The position numbers were made by a program, and so were the translations under genes. From NCBI GenBank assembly GCA_938004185.1, contig CALKWN010000065.1:657247-721246 (forward strand): a stretch of DNA of 64,000 bases, written 5' to 3'. This document shows, piece after piece, positions 7,373-14,929 of the stretch (the first letter of the stretch is position 1; every line of letters starts with the position of its first letter). The DNA is from an uncultured candidate division WWE3 bacterium. GTDB taxonomy: Bacteria; Patescibacteriota; WWE3; UBA101185; UBA10185. The notes under the pieces are model-generated. The model was not told the origin of the DNA. It saw only the letters and a program-made list of their open reading frames with translations, and made no database searches.

Positions 7373-7436
7373 AAGGCAGCTGCAAAAGAGATAAAGTTAA
7401 AAACTTTACTCCCAAAGCAAGCTGCCTTCTTCTTTT
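7373..7436 (+). terminator. Intrinsic terminator with nested hairpin
   Basis: AAGGCAGCTGC (7373-7383) pairs, with one bulge, to GCAAGCTGCCTT (7417-7428), followed by CTTCTTTT. A second hairpin (AAAGTT-AAA-AACTTT) is nested within, as in the terminator at 2729. Confidence 0.7.
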
Positions 7437-7496
7437 ATAACCTAGCCTTTCGATAAAATACGAACATTACCCCATCACGAAATGCACCCTTCAAAT

Positions 7497-7525
7497 TTTA
7501 CCCGACCAAATAAGTGTCCTATAAT
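7497..7525 (+). promoter_or_regulatory. Promoter of the Gln-rich secreted protein gene
   Basis: TTTACC (7497-7502), 17-bp spacer, perfect TATAAT (7520-7525). Confidence 0.65.
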
Positions 7526-7563
7526 AAACTCAACCAAATTTTAAATCCAAGGAGGTGTTTTAA

Positions 7564-8235
7564 ATGTCCAAATTTATTTCAGTAATTGCTATAGCTGCCT
7601 TAGTAACAACAACCGGCGCGGTTCTTGCCCAGGGTGGGTCCAGTCAGGGAACACAGCAACAAAACAGAGTGCAAGACCCTACAACCCACGAGGATGGCAC
7701 AGGAGGTACGGGTAATCAATATCAAAACGCTATACAAAATCAGGGCGAAACCCCTCAAATCAGAGCTAAGGAACAGGAAGGTCTTTTAGACGGCCAAGCC
7801 GGGCCTCAAGGATCGGCGGCAAGACAACAGATGAACATGGCCGGTCAGAAAATCGATGAGATTATAAATGCTCCCGGATTTCAGGGAGAAATCGGCGAAC
7901 AAATAAAAGGCGTTGCGAAAGCCCAGAAACAGGCACAAAACGGAGCCTTGTTGGAGATAAACAAACTAGAATACAGAAACGAAATTGTTAAAAAAATACT
8001 TGGCCCGGATTTCATGGCAATAGATAGCCTGAAACAGCACATGGAACAGAACAGACAAAGAATACAGGTTTTGCAGGAGTTGGCGAACAAAGTACAGAAT
8101 CAAGCCGACCAAACAATGCTTCAGGAAGCTATACAGGCAATAGTAAACCAGAACACGGCACTCCAGGAACAGATACAAACGGAAGAAAGCACTGTTAGCA
8201 TTTTCGGCTGGCTAATGAAGTTCTTGTCTAAATAG
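7564..8235 (+). CDS. Secreted Gln-rich coiled-coil protein
   Basis: A clear signal peptide (MSKFISVIAIAALVTTTGAVLAQ, Ala-x-Ala-type cleavage near residue 22) leads to ~75 Gly/Gln/Asn-rich, probably disordered residues. A long helical region (about 85-205) follows, with heptad-like spacing and many Gln. The end is a short hydrophobic tail (VSIFGWLMKFLSK) that could touch a membrane. Similar exported, Gln-rich helical proteins occur in patescibacterial genomes without known function. AAGGAGGTG is placed ideally before the ATG, so high expression is likely. Confidence 0.65.
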   Translation: MSKFISVIAIAALVTTTGAVLAQGGSSQGTQQQNRVQDPTTHEDGTGGTGNQYQNAIQNQGETPQIRAKEQEGLLDGQAGPQGSAARQQMNMAGQKIDEIINAPGFQGEIGEQIKGVAKAQKQAQNGALLEINKLEYRNEIVKKILGPDFMAIDSLKQHMEQNRQRIQVLQELANKVQNQADQTMLQEAIQAIVNQNTALQEQIQTEESTVSIFGWLMKFLSK

Positions 8236-8245
8236 ATAAAATACA

Positions 8246-8286
8246 AACAACATTTTAGATTTAACCTCTAAGATGTTGTTTTTTTG
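8246..8286 (+). terminator. Intrinsic terminator
   Basis: AACAACAT (8246-8253) pairs with ATGTTGTT (8273-8280), with further TTAGA/TCTAA pairing inside, and runs into T6. Confidence 0.75.
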
Positions 8287-8350
8287 TGTCAAAAACCTAG
8301 TTTTTATAATCACAAACCCCTACCATCACTTTCAGATAAAAGACTTATAG

Positions 8351-8379
8351 TTTACCCAGAATCGTTATCGTGCTACAAT
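8351..8379 (+). promoter_or_regulatory. Promoter of the 128-aa membrane-anchored protein gene
   Basis: TTTACC (8351-8356), 17-bp spacer, TACAAT (8374-8379). Confidence 0.65.
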
Positions 8380-8418
8380 CCACAAACACAAAAAACTACT
8401 AATAAAAGGAGAGCAGAC

Positions 8419-8805
8419 ATGGAATTTTTAACTGCATTTGCGTACGTTATGGTTGGTGTAGTGGCAGGTTTTGCCTTGGGACACCTATGGACTAAATATT
8501 ACTGCTGTAAGCCGCATATGGAATACTCCGAATTTAAGGAAATTTTCAGAAACAGCAAAAGTTCCACTGCCGTAGTCACAAGCCTGTCAAAAATGTTTGC
8601 GGGAGAAATTCCGTACCCGCGTTGGAACGATATCTTAAGAGTGTACGGACACACTAAAGAAGAAGACATCTACCCGATTGAGTTTTTGGCACTCTGGGTG
8701 TTTGCCGAAAAATATAAAAAAGAAAAATATATTTTACGGAAATATCCTAACTGCAAAGAAACGGCAGAAAAAATCAAAAGGGGTGAAACTATAAATAAAA
8801 CTTAG
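8419..8805 (+). CDS. Membrane-anchored hypothetical protein, 128 aa
   Basis: The start is set at ATG 8419, six bases after AAAGGAGA (8405-8412); the frame is open further upstream but the promoter lies inside that extension. One N-terminal helix (FAYVMVGVVAGFALGHLW) is followed by a vicinal Cys pair (YYCCKPH) and a soluble helical domain rich in Lys/Glu. No family recognised. Confidence 0.6.
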   Translation: MEFLTAFAYVMVGVVAGFALGHLWTKYYCCKPHMEYSEFKEIFRNSKSSTAVVTSLSKMFAGEIPYPRWNDILRVYGHTKEEDIYPIEFLALWVFAEKYKKEKYILRKYPNCKETAEKIKRGETINKT

Positions 8806-8821
8806 TTTCTCTCCAAAAACC

Positions 8822-8861
8822 GCACCTGTGAATTTACAAAAAAATCACGGGTGCTTTTTTT
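8822..8861 (+). terminator. Intrinsic terminator
   Basis: GCACCTGTGA (8822-8831) pairs with TCACGGGTGC (8845-8854) with one G-U, followed by T7. Confidence 0.8.
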
Positions 8862-8970
8862 ATTCCCCGGTGATATATTAACCCCAATACCCAAGATTCC
8901 AATCAAGGAGCGAGAAAATATTTCTTAAACAAAACTTAATAGCCCTTTGACAAATAAAAAGGAGGAGATG

Positions 8971-9984
8971 ATGGCCGGAAAACACTCTCTGAGGTTGAGC
9001 AAAAGCTCTGTCGGAATGTATCTTCAGTGCCCTAAAAGTTATTGGTTTTCTAAAAAACTGACCTCGAAAACCGATTATCCAAGGCTTATGGGAACTGAAA
9101 TACATAAATTTATTGCCAAAATGCACTCGTCCAATAAAAACCCTCTCTATTTCAAAAGCATAAACAGTGCGAGAAAGGCATGGTTTTGGACATGGCGTAC
9201 GGCGTTGGAAGAAAACAACGAAAAAATGGTGAGCAGATCTAAGGAAATGGACGATGACTACGGCAAAGCCGGATGGTTCTGTGTCTACAACTACTGGAGA
9301 CAAAACTTAAACAAACCGACTCCCTTTATGGTAGAAAAAAGGTATGAGCACCCACTTTTCCCTAGAGTCAACTTCGTGGGAATATTTGACCAGATAAGAA
9401 AAATGGACATCGAAAAAATTGCCGAAATACGACCCGAAATCGTTAAAGACGGTAAACTTGAAGAAGGATACGCACCGGTGGTTATAGTCGACTGTAAAAC
9501 CGGAAAAGGTTCATATGACCCGAGACGGTATAACCCTGAAATAACCCCTATACAGCTGGCGGCCCATCAATTCGAGCTTCACGAAGATCTACAAGTTACG
9601 GCGTATTACTGGCTCTATTACCAAATCCATAAAAAAATACCGGTAGCTTTCTACTGGTATCACCTAAGAGACGGTAAGGCGTTCATGACGTATAGAACCA
9701 AAAAAGATTTCAACACTTTTCTTGAAATAATGAACCATGTTGTTGACGGAATAAAAGCTGAGTCTTATCCGAAACATCCGGGAAATCACTGCAAAAGGTG
9801 TGACTATTTTAAGGAGTGTGCAGAACTACGTGAAGATCGACCGCTCATGGCCGTTGAACCTACAGACGGAATAGATACTGGCGGGAAAAACCATTTCTGG
9901 CCAAAAATTCAGGTATCGGGACCGGAGCAATTGCGTTTCAATTTTCGCCCTCCCCGAACACCGAGAAAGCTTACAAAGAAGTGA
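8971..9984 (+). CDS. Cas4/RecB-like PD-(D/E)xK nuclease with Fe-S cysteines
   Basis: A 337-residue stand-alone nuclease of the PDDEXK_1 (RecB/Cas4) type. Catalytic motifs appear in order: GTEIHKF (His of motif I), VGIFDQI (Asp), IVDCKTGKG (D-x-K motif) and LQVTAYYWLY (QxxxY). A cysteine before the fold (YLQCPKSY) plus the C-terminal CKRCDYFKEC give the four ligands of the Cas4/AddB [4Fe-4S] clamp. Such enzymes cut 5' or 3' DNA ends. No CRISPR array, cas gene or helicase partner lies in the window, so a repair, uptake or defence role is open. ATG 8971 is chosen over 8968 because of spacing to GGAGG at 8961-8965. Confidence 0.8.
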   Translation: MAGKHSLRLSKSSVGMYLQCPKSYWFSKKLTSKTDYPRLMGTEIHKFIAKMHSSNKNPLYFKSINSARKAWFWTWRTALEENNEKMVSRSKEMDDDYGKAGWFCVYNYWRQNLNKPTPFMVEKRYEHPLFPRVNFVGIFDQIRKMDIEKIAEIRPEIVKDGKLEEGYAPVVIVDCKTGKGSYDPRRYNPEITPIQLAAHQFELHEDLQVTAYYWLYYQIHKKIPVAFYWYHLRDGKAFMTYRTKKDFNTFLEIMNHVVDGIKAESYPKHPGNHCKRCDYFKECAELREDRPLMAVEPTDGIDTGGKNHFWPKIQVSGPEQLRFNFRPPRTPRKLTKK

Positions 9985-9996
9985 GTACTAAAAAAA

Positions 9997-10039
9997 GGCA
10001 CCTAAGTTTTTTATAAACAAGGGTGCCCTTTCCTTTTTG
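9997..10039 (+). terminator. Intrinsic terminator
   Basis: GGCACC (9997-10002) pairs with GGTGCC (10022-10027), followed by CTTTCCTTTTT. The mscL -10 box TATAAT follows at 10041-10046. Confidence 0.65.
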
Positions 10040-10084
10040 TTATAATGCGCGTATAAATAGTTTTTTCAGAGGAGGTGATTTCTT

Positions 10085-10387
10085 GTGAAAGGATTTCTGG
10101 ATTTCGTAAGAGAACAGGGTGTTGTGGGATTAGCGGTAGGTTTTATTTTGGGAGGAGCGGTTTCAAAATTAGTAGCTTCGTTGGTAAGTGACATTGTCAG
10201 CCCCTTACTGGCACTGGCTCTAAAAAATATTGAAAACCTGCAGGGAGCTTATCTGCAAATAGGACATGCAAAACTTATGTGGGGCAACTTCCTGAACGTA
10301 CTTATCGATTTTATTGTTGTAGCTTTAGTTGTATATGTCGGGGTAAAAGTTCTTAAACTTGACCGTCTTGACAAGAAAAAGTCTTAG
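10085..10387 (+). CDS. mscL: Large-conductance mechanosensitive channel MscL
   Basis: The N-terminal amphipathic helix and pore helix match MscL closely (GFLDFVREQGVVGLAVGFIL, then GGAVSKLVASLVSDIVSPLL). A periplasmic loop and the second helix (FLNVLIDFIVVALVVYVGV) follow, with a basic C-terminus. At 100 residues it is shorter than the usual ~130 because the cytoplasmic C-terminal helix bundle is nearly absent. It acts as an osmotic emergency valve. The start is GTG 10085, about eight bases after a strong GAGGAGGTG. Confidence 0.92.
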   Translation: MKGFLDFVREQGVVGLAVGFILGGAVSKLVASLVSDIVSPLLALALKNIENLQGAYLQIGHAKLMWGNFLNVLIDFIVVALVVYVGVKVLKLDRLDKKKS

Positions 10388-10391
10388 AGGC

Positions 10392-11354
10392 TTAACCTCT
10401 ATTTGCAGCTAAAAACTCGATAGCCAAAAAACAAACGTAAATTACTAAAAGTATTATGCCTTCTTTTCTTGAAATTGTGTTTTTGGATCGGGCAAAAAAG
10501 TAAAAACATATGAGGGCGATGAGTATGAAAACCAAGCTTTGAATAAAATTATTTTCAACAACCACTTTTCCGCCGTTCATAAAAACCAGACCTCCGAACA
10601 GCAGCGTATTCGCCGAAGCTGAACCTATGTAATCACCGAAGGCAACATCTTTTTTGTGCTTCTTTATACCCCGAACAGCAAGTAGTAATTCCGGAAGATT
10701 GGTACCTAAAGATAAAACTACGATACTGATCAAAAACGGGGAGATACTTAGCAGCCCCGAAAAATACAAAGTCTCCTTAACAATATATTCGCTTCCGATA
10801 AAAACCAACACCAAACCGCCCAATATTTTAAGCAAATTTATAATATGTACCCTACCGTCGTTTTGTAGCGACGCCTGCAGAGACTCGATTTTTTCCACTA
10901 TATTCTGTTTTCTCTGAACCATGTAAAGGGTCGAAATATAAAGTAGGATCATTAAAATCGCTTCAAAAGTTCCTACTCTTTTATCGGCTACTAAAAGCGC
11001 GGGAGCAATCGTTACGATCATTGTGGCAAGCAAACTCCTGCTATCCATGCTATGACTTAGATTTATTCCGTTCCCGAAAACAGCCAACAAAGGAATTATC
11101 AATAAAAACATTACTACAACGCCGCCCAATAAATTTCCTACAAAAATCTGGGGGTCGCCTTCAACAACAGAGGTAATACCCACAGCAAGCTCAGGAATGG
11201 AGGTAAGAAGGCCCAAAACAAAGAAAGACAAAGCAAAAGTGGATATTTTGAGCATTTTCGACGCTTTTTCAACTGCAGATATGATAAGACCGGCGCCTGA
11301 CCATAAAATGAAAAACATAAAAACATAAATTAAAACACGGAGCAGAATGTTCAT
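10392..11354 (-). CDS. Sodium/calcium exchanger family (CaCA) membrane protein
   Basis: A 320-residue protein with about ten transmembrane helices in two homologous halves. Each half has the alpha-repeat signature of cation/Ca2+ antiporters: LLTSIPELAVGITS with GNLLGG, and SLGTNLPELLLAVRG with GDYIGSASANTLLFGG. The Glu residues in the two PEL motifs are the expected ion ligands. It probably exports Ca2+ against Na+ or H+. GATAAT at 11361-11366 ends six bases before the ATG (leaderless). It converges with mscL with only 4 bp between stops. Confidence 0.88.
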   Translation of the reverse strand: MNILLRVLIYVFMFFILWSGAGLIISAVEKASKMLKISTFALSFFVLGLLTSIPELAVGITSVVEGDPQIFVGNLLGGVVVMFLLIIPLLAVFGNGINLSHSMDSRSLLATMIVTIAPALLVADKRVGTFEAILMILLYISTLYMVQRKQNIVEKIESLQASLQNDGRVHIINLLKILGGLVLVFIGSEYIVKETLYFSGLLSISPFLISIVVLSLGTNLPELLLAVRGIKKHKKDVAFGDYIGSASANTLLFGGLVFMNGGKVVVENNFIQSLVFILIALICFYFFARSKNTISRKEGIILLVIYVCFLAIEFLAANRG

Positions 11355-11440
11355 TAGTTAATTATCAGGAAAAAATGAGAATATTCAACCGTCGTAATCA
11401 TTTTTCCCCGTCACAACAACTTTAGCAACCAGCCCTAAAA

Positions 11441-11989
11441 CTAAATAACAAGATTTCTTAGCAAAAAACCACCGTAAGCAAACATAAAAGCTCCTATCGC
11501 ATTGGCTACTAGAGCTGTCCAGATATATTTCCATACAGGAACTTTATACATTCCCGCAATAATGCTTACTGCCTTGCCACCGTATCCCGGGATAAATCGA
11601 CCTAAAATCAAAAAAATCCAGGATCTTACTGGAAATTTCTTTTTAATAACGGGCACGGTAAATGTCTCGCCCTCGGTACCTGAGACGTCTCTTACCTTTA
11701 ATCCGACATAATACTCTATCAAAGCGGCGATAGTATTTCCTACTGACGCTATTAGAGTTCCTGCTAAAACACCGTAAACTAAACCATTAACGAGGGTAAG
11801 AGAATCTGTGTTTACCGGGGTAACGCTAAGTAAAGCGTACAAAACCAAACTAACAATGGGTCCGAAAACTCCTGCGGATATTAAAAAGGCTTCGAGATCA
11901 TCAAAATATTTTAAAGCAAAATAAACTACAACTCCCGTAATAAGAATACCGATAATACTCCAAAAAGCGGTTTTTCTGCGTTCGTTCAT
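11441..11989 (-). CDS. DedA/TVP38-type (VTT domain) membrane protein
   Basis: 182 residues with N-terminal helices, then the VTT-domain hallmarks: an amphipathic segment, FLILGRFIPGYGGKAVSIIAGMYKVP (read in two parts as GRFIPGYGGK and SIIAGMYKV) and a C-terminal helix. The G-R-F-x-P-G motif matches DedA/TMEM41-like scramblase-related proteins that handle undecaprenyl phosphate or lipids. TATAAT at 11997-12002 is seven bases before the ATG, so the mRNA is probably leaderless. Confidence 0.8.
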   Translation of the reverse strand: MNERRKTAFWSIIGILITGVVVYFALKYFDDLEAFLISAGVFGPIVSLVLYALLSVTPVNTDSLTLVNGLVYGVLAGTLIASVGNTIAALIEYYVGLKVRDVSGTEGETFTVPVIKKKFPVRSWIFLILGRFIPGYGGKAVSIIAGMYKVPVWKYIWTALVANAIGAFMFAYGGFLLRNLVI

Positions 11990-12057
11990 ATACCAAATTA
12001 TACTTCAAAGAAACACACCAAAGAACGGGTAAAAATTCTGCTATACTCTGCATAAGT

Positions 12058-13668
12058 ATGGGAACAAAAACCAAGATTGTGCTTTTTCTTATATTAATAA
12101 CTTTTCTGGGACTTTTTTTTCGTCTTTGGAATATTAATTTTGGTCTTCCTCATAGCTTTTACGCCGACGAACCCGAAATTGCCGAACTCGCCATTAAATA
12201 TACTTACGAAATAAAAAATATTGTTTCCGAAGGAAATTACTACAAACTTATTCCGATTTCGTATGTATACGGAACTTTTCCCTCTTACCTTTTTACGATT
12301 TTCACAATGGGGTTCAGCAAAATTTCAAATGTTATAGGAGATCCTGCTACAAAGTACGGCTTGTATGTGGCTATGAGGGTATTTAACGCAATTTTAAGTT
12401 TTTTAATAGTGCCGACTGTTTCTTATATTTTTTACAAACTCACCAAAAAAACAAAGCTTTCTCTTGTTGTTTATTTTCTTCTTGCACTGAATTGGAAACT
12501 TATTGTGCACGCTCACTACATCAATGCCGACATAATTTTAACGCTCCTACTTTCGTTGTCTTTTTTAACCACACTTCTCTATCTCGAAAAGCAAAAAGAA
12601 GATACCCTGCTGACATTAATTACGGGGGCTTTGCTTGGCCTAGCCATAGGCACTAAAATCACCGCACTTATATCTCTGCCTCTCTTCCTTTGGATTTTTT
12701 ATAGTAAAGGTCGGTTGATGAATGTGCTCGGCCTTTTCTTCGTCGCGCTAACCGCCTTCGCCCTCTCAAATCCGTTTTCGCTGATTTTTGCAGGAGATTT
12801 TACCTTCAGAATTTACGAAATGATTTTTAAAGAAGCGGGGCTTGTATTCGACTCCGTCGACACAGGTGTATGGAAATATTTAAAAGCCGTTTTGGACATG
12901 ATCACACCGGCGCTAGCAGTATTCGCAATCGCCGGAGTAATGGCTCAACATATGGAAAGAGACAAAACCCATTCGTCGCGTTTTAAACTTTTTCTTTTTT
13001 TGAACATAATTTTTTACATTTTGTTCTTTTCCCTTCAATCAAGAAGAGTCGATAGGTGGATTCTTCCGGTTCTTCCTATTATTATTTGTTTTTCAGCTTG
13101 GGGATTCGAAAAAACCCGCCCGAAAAAATGGTTAAGACGATTTGTGTTTGCAATAATTTTTATTACTTATATTTATTACCCTGCGCTACTGCTCACTCAA
13201 TTTCAAAGATGGACTCCGAAGTCCGCCGCTTATTTATGGGCCAAAGAAAACATACCCGAAACCACATCGACTTTGGTATACACAGAAGAAGGGCTTGACC
13301 CCATGAATAAACTTTCCGGAGCAAAGGTTTATCAGTACGAAGTTTACTCATCAAAGGGCGCCGAACTTTTCTACCCGAAAGATCCGGGATATTACGATTA
13401 CATTGTTATTTCATCGCGACCAATGGAAAACCACAAAAGACCGGAAGTCAAAAATACCTACCCGGAATATTACGAAAGGTGGTCTTACTTTCTCAAAGAA
13501 TTGAACAACCGTGAAAAATTTGAAAAGATACAAGAATTTGAATTATCAAAACCAAATCTCATACCTTTATCTGATGTGACGATTTACAAAAGTAAGACTA
13601 AAAAAGATTTACCGGTCGGTAGACCTGTTCCGTATTTACAGGTAATCTCTGAGTCTCTTACTCCTTGA
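12058..13668 (+). CDS. GT-C glycosyltransferase (family 39-like)
   Basis: A 536-residue membrane enzyme with about ten helices. The first extracytoplasmic loop carries the acidic pair expected of PMT/ArnT-like enzymes (GLPHSFYADEPEIAEL), and a second acidic motif lies at NADIILT. The C-terminal soluble portion (from about residue 385) has alternating polar/hydrophobic character. These enzymes transfer a sugar from a polyprenyl-phosphate donor to proteins or lipids outside the membrane. TATACT at 12042-12047 implies a leader of only a few bases. The 3' end overlaps the convergent rpoD gene by 33 bp. Confidence 0.8.
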   Translation: MGTKTKIVLFLILITFLGLFFRLWNINFGLPHSFYADEPEIAELAIKYTYEIKNIVSEGNYYKLIPISYVYGTFPSYLFTIFTMGFSKISNVIGDPATKYGLYVAMRVFNAILSFLIVPTVSYIFYKLTKKTKLSLVVYFLLALNWKLIVHAHYINADIILTLLLSLSFLTTLLYLEKQKEDTLLTLITGALLGLAIGTKITALISLPLFLWIFYSKGRLMNVLGLFFVALTAFALSNPFSLIFAGDFTFRIYEMIFKEAGLVFDSVDTGVWKYLKAVLDMITPALAVFAIAGVMAQHMERDKTHSSRFKLFLFLNIIFYILFFSLQSRRVDRWILPVLPIIICFSAWGFEKTRPKKWLRRFVFAIIFITYIYYPALLLTQFQRWTPKSAAYLWAKENIPETTSTLVYTEEGLDPMNKLSGAKVYQYEVYSSKGAELFYPKDPGYYDYIVISSRPMENHKRPEVKNTYPEYYERWSYFLKELNNREKFEKIQEFELSKPNLIPLSDVTIYKSKTKKDLPVGRPVPYLQVISESLTP

Positions 13669-14898
13669 GGGATGTCTGAGTTTTCTTAAAGCTTTTGCCT
13701 CTATTTGTCTGATTCTTTCTCGAGTAACTCCGAATTCTTTTCCGACCTCCTCAAGTGTGCGGGTTCGGCCGTCTTTTAATCCGAACCTTAGTTCAAGCAC
13801 TTTTCTTTCACGTGGATTTAAGGATTGCAACACTTCGTCTATGTGCCCTTTTAGCAACTCGCGGGAAGCGGCCTCAAAAGGGGACAAAGTAGTTTCATCT
13901 TCGATAAATTCCTTGAGTCTCGTGTCTTCTTCTTTACCGACGGGGGTCTCAAGCGATGTAACATCCTGGGCGATTTTTACGATGTCGTGTGCTTTGTCGG
14001 GCTCTATTCCCATAACCTTGGCTACTTCTTCGGGGGTGGGCGTCCTTTCAAATTTTTGTTCAAGTTCACGTTCGATCTTTTTGTACTTGTGAATGGTCTC
14101 AACCATGTGAACCGGCACCCTTATTGTTTTTGCCTGATCGGCGATAGCACGTGTTATGGCCTGCCTTATCCACCAGGTAGCGTAAGTGGAAAATTTGAAA
14201 CCTCTTCTCCAATCGAACTTTTCCACCGCCTTCATAAGGCCCATATTTCCTTCCTGAATAAGGTCGAGAAATTGTAGCCCCCTACCCATGTGTTTTTTTG
14301 CGATTGAAACAACAAGTCGGGTGTTTGCTTTGATAAGCATTTCGTGAGCCCTGTTACCTTCCCGATCGGTTACGTCGTGAGAAAGCTTTTCTACTTCTTT
14401 CAATTCCTTATCTTTAAGTCCCATTTCTCTGGCTATTTCCTTCGGGGTCGGTTTTTTACCGTTAAGTTTTTGCAACTCTTTCACGGTTTTTTTGTATCTT
14501 ATTACTTCGGCTTTTTTAGCTAAATCAACTTCTTCGGCAGATGTAAGTAGGCTGTAATTTCCGATCTCCCTTAAATACATTCTTACCGGGTCGGAGCTGA
14601 CAGTTTTATCAAGTTTAATTTGTGAAAGGTCGATGTCCTCAAATTTACTTATTTTCTCAGCTTCTTTTTCTGAGGCAACATCAAATACGTCCACACCTGA
14701 ATCAACGAGTTTTTCGTAGAGAAAATCAAGAGTCTCAAGCTCTTCTTCGGCTTGGGGAAATAATTCCAAAATATTGTCCAAGGTCAGAAAACCTTGCTTT
14801 TTACCTTTAGTTACAAGTTTGGAAATGACAGCATCAGTTAAACCGCCCTTTCCTTTTTTATTTTTAGTATTTTCGGTCTCTTTAGATTTTTTTGCCAT
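13636..14898 (-). CDS. rpoD: Primary sigma factor RpoD/SigA
   Basis: 420 residues. The N-terminal sigma 1.1-like region (LEELFPQAEEELETLDFLYEKLVDSG) is followed by sigma 1.2 (DPVRMYLREIGNYSLLT). Sigma 2 contains the promoter-melting segment FKFSTYATWWIRQAITRAI; sigma 3 follows (ETIHKYKKIERELEQ). Sigma 4 has the -35-binding HTH TLEEVGKEFGVTRERIRQIE and the usual ending LRDYL. It directs RNA polymerase to the TTGACA/TATAAT promoters seen here. TATAAT at 14907-14912 lies eight bases before the ATG, so rpoD itself appears leaderless. It follows dnaG with a 31-bp gap, as in the classical dnaG-rpoD operon. Confidence 0.95.
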   Translation of the reverse strand: MAKKSKETENTKNKKGKGGLTDAVISKLVTKGKKQGFLTLDNILELFPQAEEELETLDFLYEKLVDSGVDVFDVASEKEAEKISKFEDIDLSQIKLDKTVSSDPVRMYLREIGNYSLLTSAEEVDLAKKAEVIRYKKTVKELQKLNGKKPTPKEIAREMGLKDKELKEVEKLSHDVTDREGNRAHEMLIKANTRLVVSIAKKHMGRGLQFLDLIQEGNMGLMKAVEKFDWRRGFKFSTYATWWIRQAITRAIADQAKTIRVPVHMVETIHKYKKIERELEQKFERTPTPEEVAKVMGIEPDKAHDIVKIAQDVTSLETPVGKEEDTRLKEFIEDETTLSPFEAASRELLKGHIDEVLQSLNPRERKVLELRFGLKDGRTRTLEEVGKEFGVTRERIRQIEAKALRKLRHPSRSKRLRDYL

Positions 14899-14929
14899 GT
14901 TATTAGATTATATACGGAAAATTAATACT

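Noticed and set aside
8284..8418. N-terminal extension of the gene at 8419
   Set aside because: It contains the promoter and Shine-Dalgarno of the gene itself and has no signal for a start.
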